A stretch of DNA of 10,116 bases from JBAXRT01 sp037131065 (GTDB lineage Bacteria > Bacteroidota > Bacteroidia > Bacteroidales > FEN-979), in contig JBAXRT010000111.1 in assembly GCA_037131065.1 (NCBI GenBank), positions 1 to 10,116 on the forward strand, written 5' to 3'. The position numbers and the translations under genes were made by a program. The notes under the pieces are model-generated. The model did not search any database, was not told the origin of the DNA, and saw nothing but the letters and a program-made list of their open reading frames with translations. Numbering within the stretch: the stretch's first letter is position 1; each line of letters begins with the position of its first letter. This document shows positions 7,467 to 10,116 of this stretch, piece after piece.

Positions 7467-7500
7467 CTAAATTATAACATTTCTACCTATTTAGAACAAA
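7467..7500 (-). promoter_or_regulatory. Candidate fur promoter with a dyad operator between its boxes
   Basis: Reading the minus strand, TTTG (7500-7497) and TAATTTAG (7474-7467, one mismatch to TAnnTTTG) are 22 bp apart, slightly longer than the ideal spacing. Two inverted repeats lie over the same interval: CTAAAT (7467-7472) with ATTTAG (7489-7494), and inside it TTCTA (7481-7485) with TAGAA (7492-7496). A regulator bound here would cover the promoter, and autoregulation by the Fur-family protein encoded just downstream is a natural guess. The region is A/T-rich, so chance symmetry is possible. Confidence 0.4.
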
Positions 7501-7515
7501 TAAAAATAGAATTAT

Positions 7516-9729
7516 TTAGTCCACCCTCGTTACCTTGGTGATTCCGTCGACGTTTTTCAATTCATTAACGACATGATTGAGGATGGTAGTATCCTGGACA
7601 TAGAGTTTGATATCTCCCTCCGTCAGGCCATCCATGGCTTCAATGTGAAAAGAGTGAATATTCAGGTTCATTTCGTTGGAGATGATCATGCTGATCTCAT
7701 TGATCAGGCCTCTTCTGTCGACCCCCGTGATCTTTATCCCCGTAAGGAAAGAGAGCGATTCGGATTTGGTCCAGTTGATCTTTACGACCCGGTTCCCGAA
7801 CATCGTGATCATCTCGAGTGCCTTCGCGCATTTTGTGCGGTGGATCTCCATGGGAAGCCGGTCGGAAGCCACCAGGCCGATGACTTCATCCCCCGGTATG
7901 GGATTGCAGCAATCGGCCACCTGGTAGGCCAGCGGTCCCATGGCACTGATCACGATATTTTCTGATTCAGGAACCCTCTTGCCTTTTTTATCCTCTTTCC
8001 TTATTCCTTTAGGATCCCCGGGTTGATTTTTTGAGATATAATTAACCCAGCCATTCCTGAAATTGGATGCGGCGAAGATCTTTACGTCCTTTATCCCGAG
8101 CCGGTCCAGGGCAACTGAATAGTAGAGATCTATCAGTGAGGTAAAATTATGTTCCAGGAGAAACTTCCTGATATTTTCATGGGTAAAATCGATGCCGATC
8201 TGGAGGAACCATTTTTCAAGCTTCTCTTTTCCCTGTTTGAAATAATGTTTCCGCTCCTCCCTGATGGCGCTTTTGATGCTCGCTTTGGCACGCGTAGTGA
8301 CCGCATAGGTTATCCACTCTTCCTTCGGACTCTGCTTGCGTGAGGTGATGATCTCAACCTGCTGGCCGTTCTTCAGGATGTGGCTGATGGGAACCAGTTT
8401 CTTGTCGACTTTGGCCCCGATGCAGGTGTTACCGAGTTCAGAATGGATGGCGTATGCAAAATCGAGAATAGATGAATTGGCCGGCAGAGTCCTCAATTCA
8501 CCCTGTGGCGTGAAAACAGAGATCTCGTCGAGGAAGAAATAACCCTTTACATCATCGATAAAGGAGAGGGCATCCGAATCGGGACTTTCGATCATCTCCC
8601 TTATCCGGTCGAGCCAGTTGTCGAGCTGGCTGCTCATATTCAACGATTCCTTATATTTCCAGTGGGCCGCATATCCCTTTTCCGCGATCTCATCCATGCG
8701 TTTGGAGCGGATCTGGATCTCTACCCACTGACCGGTATGGCTCATCACCGTAGTATGGAGCGCCTCATAACCATTGGCTTTGGGAATGGAGATCCAGTCG
8801 CGGAGCCGGTCCATGTTGGGCCGGTAATGGTCTGTGACCAGGGAATAGACTTTCCAGCAATCGGCCTTTTCCGTTTCAAAGGGGGAGTCGATCACGACAC
8901 GAATGGCAAAAATATCATAAATCTCTTCGAAAGGAACCTCCTTCTTGCGCATCTTCTGGTAGATGGCGGCAATCGATTTTTCCCGCGCCCGGATATCAAA
9001 CCTGAACCCTTTTTCTGCCAGGTCGGCCTTGATGGGCTGGATGAACCGGCTGACGAACTTGCTACGGCCCTTGGCCGATTCACGGAGTTTTGTAGAGATA
9101 GAACGGTATACTTCGGGTTCGGTGTATTTGAGCGCCAGGTCCTCCAGCTCACTCTTGATCGCGTGCAAACCAAGCCGGTGGGCCAGCGGGGCGTAGAGAT
9201 AGATCGTCTCTGACGATACCTTCAGCTGTTTTTCAGACGGGAGGGCATCCAGGGTACGCATATTGTGCAGCCTGTCGGCCAGCTTGACCAGGATCACCCT
9301 CACATCATCGGATAGGGTAAGGAGTATCTTCTTGAAATTTTCGGCATGGATCGAAGCGGTACGCTGGTCAAAGATCCCTTTGATCTTGGTCAGCCCTTCG
9401 ATGATCGAAGCTACCTTATCACCGAACAATCCCCGGATGTCCTCGATCGTATACTCCGTATCCTCCACCACATCATGAAGCAGGGCACAGATGATGGAGG
9501 TGGCTCCCAGGCCGATCTCTTCGGCGGCGATGGTTGCGACACCGAGGGGATGATAGATATAGGGTTCCCCGCTTTTCCTGCGCATATCCCGGTGTGCCTC
9601 TGAGGCCAGCTTAAAGGCCTTCCTGACCATTTTCCGGTCGTCGGGATTCCTGGGCTTCCAGATATGCAACAGATACCGATATCTCTTGATGATCTCTTTC
9701 TTCTCAAACTCCGCGGAGTGCTGGGGCAT
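7516..9729 (-). CDS. rel: Bifunctional (p)ppGpp synthetase/hydrolase, long RelA/SpoT homologue
   Basis: The enzyme makes (p)ppGpp from ATP plus GDP or GTP during starvation and degrades it again. From the ATG at 9729 the protein has 737 residues. An in-frame TTG at 9738, directly after a stop codon, would add three residues, but ATG is the more likely start. The HD hydrolase domain (about 30-200) is intact: H60 in YHPLG, HDVVED (85-90) and LADRLHNMRT (150-159). The synthetase domain (about 240-345) has RxK (249-251), D272, RLRDW (308-312), IPKANGYEALHT (315-326) and VEIQIR (336-341). The RLRD charge pattern resembles the RxKD of bifunctional Rel/SpoT enzymes rather than the ExDD of RelA. TGS (about 401-462), a zinc-finger-like segment (CCNPIPGDE at 607-615, IHRTKC at 629-634) and a C-terminal ACT domain (about 663-737) follow. 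Both activities are therefore predicted. It lies upstream of fur and purA on the same strand. Confidence 0.96.
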   Translation of the reverse strand: MPQHSAEFEKKEIIKRYRYLLHIWKPRNPDDRKMVRKAFKLASEAHRDMRRKSGEPYIYHPLGVATIAAEEIGLGATSIICALLHDVVEDTEYTIEDIRGLFGDKVASIIEGLTKIKGIFDQRTASIHAENFKKILLTLSDDVRVILVKLADRLHNMRTLDALPSEKQLKVSSETIYLYAPLAHRLGLHAIKSELEDLALKYTEPEVYRSISTKLRESAKGRSKFVSRFIQPIKADLAEKGFRFDIRAREKSIAAIYQKMRKKEVPFEEIYDIFAIRVVIDSPFETEKADCWKVYSLVTDHYRPNMDRLRDWISIPKANGYEALHTTVMSHTGQWVEIQIRSKRMDEIAEKGYAAHWKYKESLNMSSQLDNWLDRIREMIESPDSDALSFIDDVKGYFFLDEISVFTPQGELRTLPANSSILDFAYAIHSELGNTCIGAKVDKKLVPISHILKNGQQVEIITSRKQSPKEEWITYAVTTRAKASIKSAIREERKHYFKQGKEKLEKWFLQIGIDFTHENIRKFLLEHNFTSLIDLYYSVALDRLGIKDVKIFAASNFRNGWVNYISKNQPGDPKGIRKEDKKGKRVPESENIVISAMGPLAYQVADCCNPIPGDEVIGLVASDRLPMEIHRTKCAKALEMITMFGNRVVKINWTKSESLSFLTGIKITGVDRRGLINEISMIISNEMNLNIHSFHIEAMDGLTEGDIKLYVQDTTILNHVVNELKNVDGITKVTRVD

Positions 9730-9756
9730 AAAAGGCAATCATTTGGACTGACCGGG

Positions 9757-9787
9757 CAAAGGTAGCCAAAATTAAAATCAATTGAAA
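9757..9787 (-). promoter_or_regulatory. Bacteroidota-type promoter for rel(-fur-purA)
   Basis: On the minus strand, TACCTTTG (9764-9757) is a perfect -7 box, preceded at 19 bp by TTTC (9787-9784), one mismatch from the -33 TTTG. Transcription would begin around 9745-9750, leaving a very short leader of about 15-20 nt before the ATG at 9729. An imperfect 20-bp palindrome (9772-9791) overlaps the -33 element and spacer. Confidence 0.6.
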
Positions 9788-9824
9788 TTAAGGAAGGGGC
9801 AATTCTCCGACCACATAAAATTAT

Positions 9825-9832
9825 TACTTTTG
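9825..9832 (+). promoter_or_regulatory. Candidate -7 box for the right-edge exported protein gene
   Basis: TACTTTTG (9825-9832) is a perfect match to the Bacteroidota -7 box TAnnTTTG, 28 bp before the ATG at 9861. No good TTTG is present 19-21 bp upstream (the position holds ATTC), so the promoter would be weak or dependent on an activator. It points away from the rel promoter, with about 15 bp between the two -33 positions. Confidence 0.45.
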
Positions 9833-9860
9833 GCAGTGTATTCTGAACCATGGCGACCCA

Positions 9861-10116
9861 ATGACCATCCGACCGAAACTGAACTCATTTCTGCTGTTTT
9901 TTGCCCTGCTCCTATGTTCGGTACCGGCCTTCTCAACCCACCAGCGGGCTGCTGACAGCATTTACAAGCATCTTCCACGACTGACTTATGAATCCACGAT
10001 GATCTCTTACCACCATACCCCGAGTCCTGCCAACGCCTATCGCGATTACCTGCTGATCAACTGGGGCGACGGAACCTCTAACGAGATCAGGCGTGTGGAG
10101 GTGACCTACCTTCCGA
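9861..10116 (+). CDS. Exported WGDG-domain protein, N-terminal fragment (gliding-motility-associated type)
   Basis: The frame is open from the ATG at 9861 to the window edge (85 codons). An earlier ATG at 9850 hits a stop after four codons, so 9861 is the start. Residues 1-25 form a signal peptide: R4 and K6, a Leu/Phe-rich core, then PAFS before T26. The Cys at 19 is preceded by LLL, not a convincing lipobox, so signal peptidase I cleavage is favoured. The mature part begins with IYKHLPRLTYE (34-44) and contains INWGDGT (66-72). This arrangement resembles the first domain of large Bacteroidota proteins annotated as gliding-motility-associated C-terminal domain proteins, which often carry PKD-like domains and are exported by the type IX system. 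The assignment is by resemblance. The diagnostic C-terminal region lies outside the window, so route of secretion and role stay open. Confidence 0.7.
   Translation, partial: MTIRPKLNSFLLFFALLLCSVPAFSTHQRAADSIYKHLPRLTYESTMISYHHTPSPANAYRDYLLINWGDGTSNEIRRVEVTYLP

Noticed and set aside
7016..7477. Plus-strand open frame of 153 codons covering nearly all of the fur gene
   Set aside because: It mirrors fur almost exactly. The minus-strand product is a clear Fur-family protein with an intact winged helix, so this is a shadow.
8662..9213. Plus-strand open frame of 183 codons opposite rel
   Set aside because: It is antisense to the HD and synthetase domains of rel, whose motifs are all intact. No domain or start signal supports it.
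9850..9863. ATG at 9850 as an upstream start or a leader peptide for the right-edge gene
   Set aside because: It gives only four codons before TGA and overlaps the real start at 9861; nothing supports a functional leader peptide.

Overview
The window looks like a housekeeping stretch of a Bacteroidota chromosome, probably an environmental Bacteroidales-like lineage. I base this on four things. Perfect or near-perfect Bacteroidota-type promoter boxes (TTTG, about 19 bp, TAnnTTTG) lie upstream of genes. No gene start has a Shine-Dalgarno sequence; the sites are A/T-rich instead. The NusA is short (411 aa) and the IF2 is about 1000 aa with a long charged linker. The genes at both edges are exported proteins of types common in this phylum: a YCF48/BNR repeat protein and the start of a WGDG-type protein resembling the large gliding-motility-associated proteins. 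The lineage call is inference from sequence features only.

Layout: (1) 1-807, minus strand, the N-terminal 269 codons of a secreted beta-propeller-like repeat protein that continues past the left edge. (2) 808-952, a divergent intergenic region with a strong promoter and a terminator-like hairpin in the leader of the next operon. (3) 953-5693, plus strand, rimP-nusA-infB with gaps of 18 and 19 bp, the classic ribosome maturation / transcription elongation / translation initiation operon. (4) 5688-6986 and 6998-7450, minus strand, purA and a fur-family regulator separated by 11 bp. purA converges on infB and the two overlap by 6 bp. (5) 7516-9729, minus strand, a long bifunctional Rel/SpoT (p)ppGpp synthetase-hydrolase upstream of fur. 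(6) 9730-9860, a divergent intergenic region with back-to-back promoters. (7) 9861-10116, plus strand, the start of an exported protein that runs off the right edge.

How the genes fit together: RimP, NusA and IF2 form the core gene-expression operon. Rel, Fur and PurA form a second unit linking stringent response, metal or redox sensing and AMP synthesis. (p)ppGpp is known from other bacteria to inhibit PurA and to bind IF2, so the window holds the alarmone enzyme and two of its known targets. No tRNA, rRNA, CRISPR array, insertion sequence or phage gene was seen. I found no clear undescribed multi-gene system. The points most worth a second look are the hairpin in the rimP-nusA-infB leader, a Fur protein lacking all zinc-site cysteines with a dyad in its own promoter, and a GC-rich palindrome inside a signal-peptide coding region.
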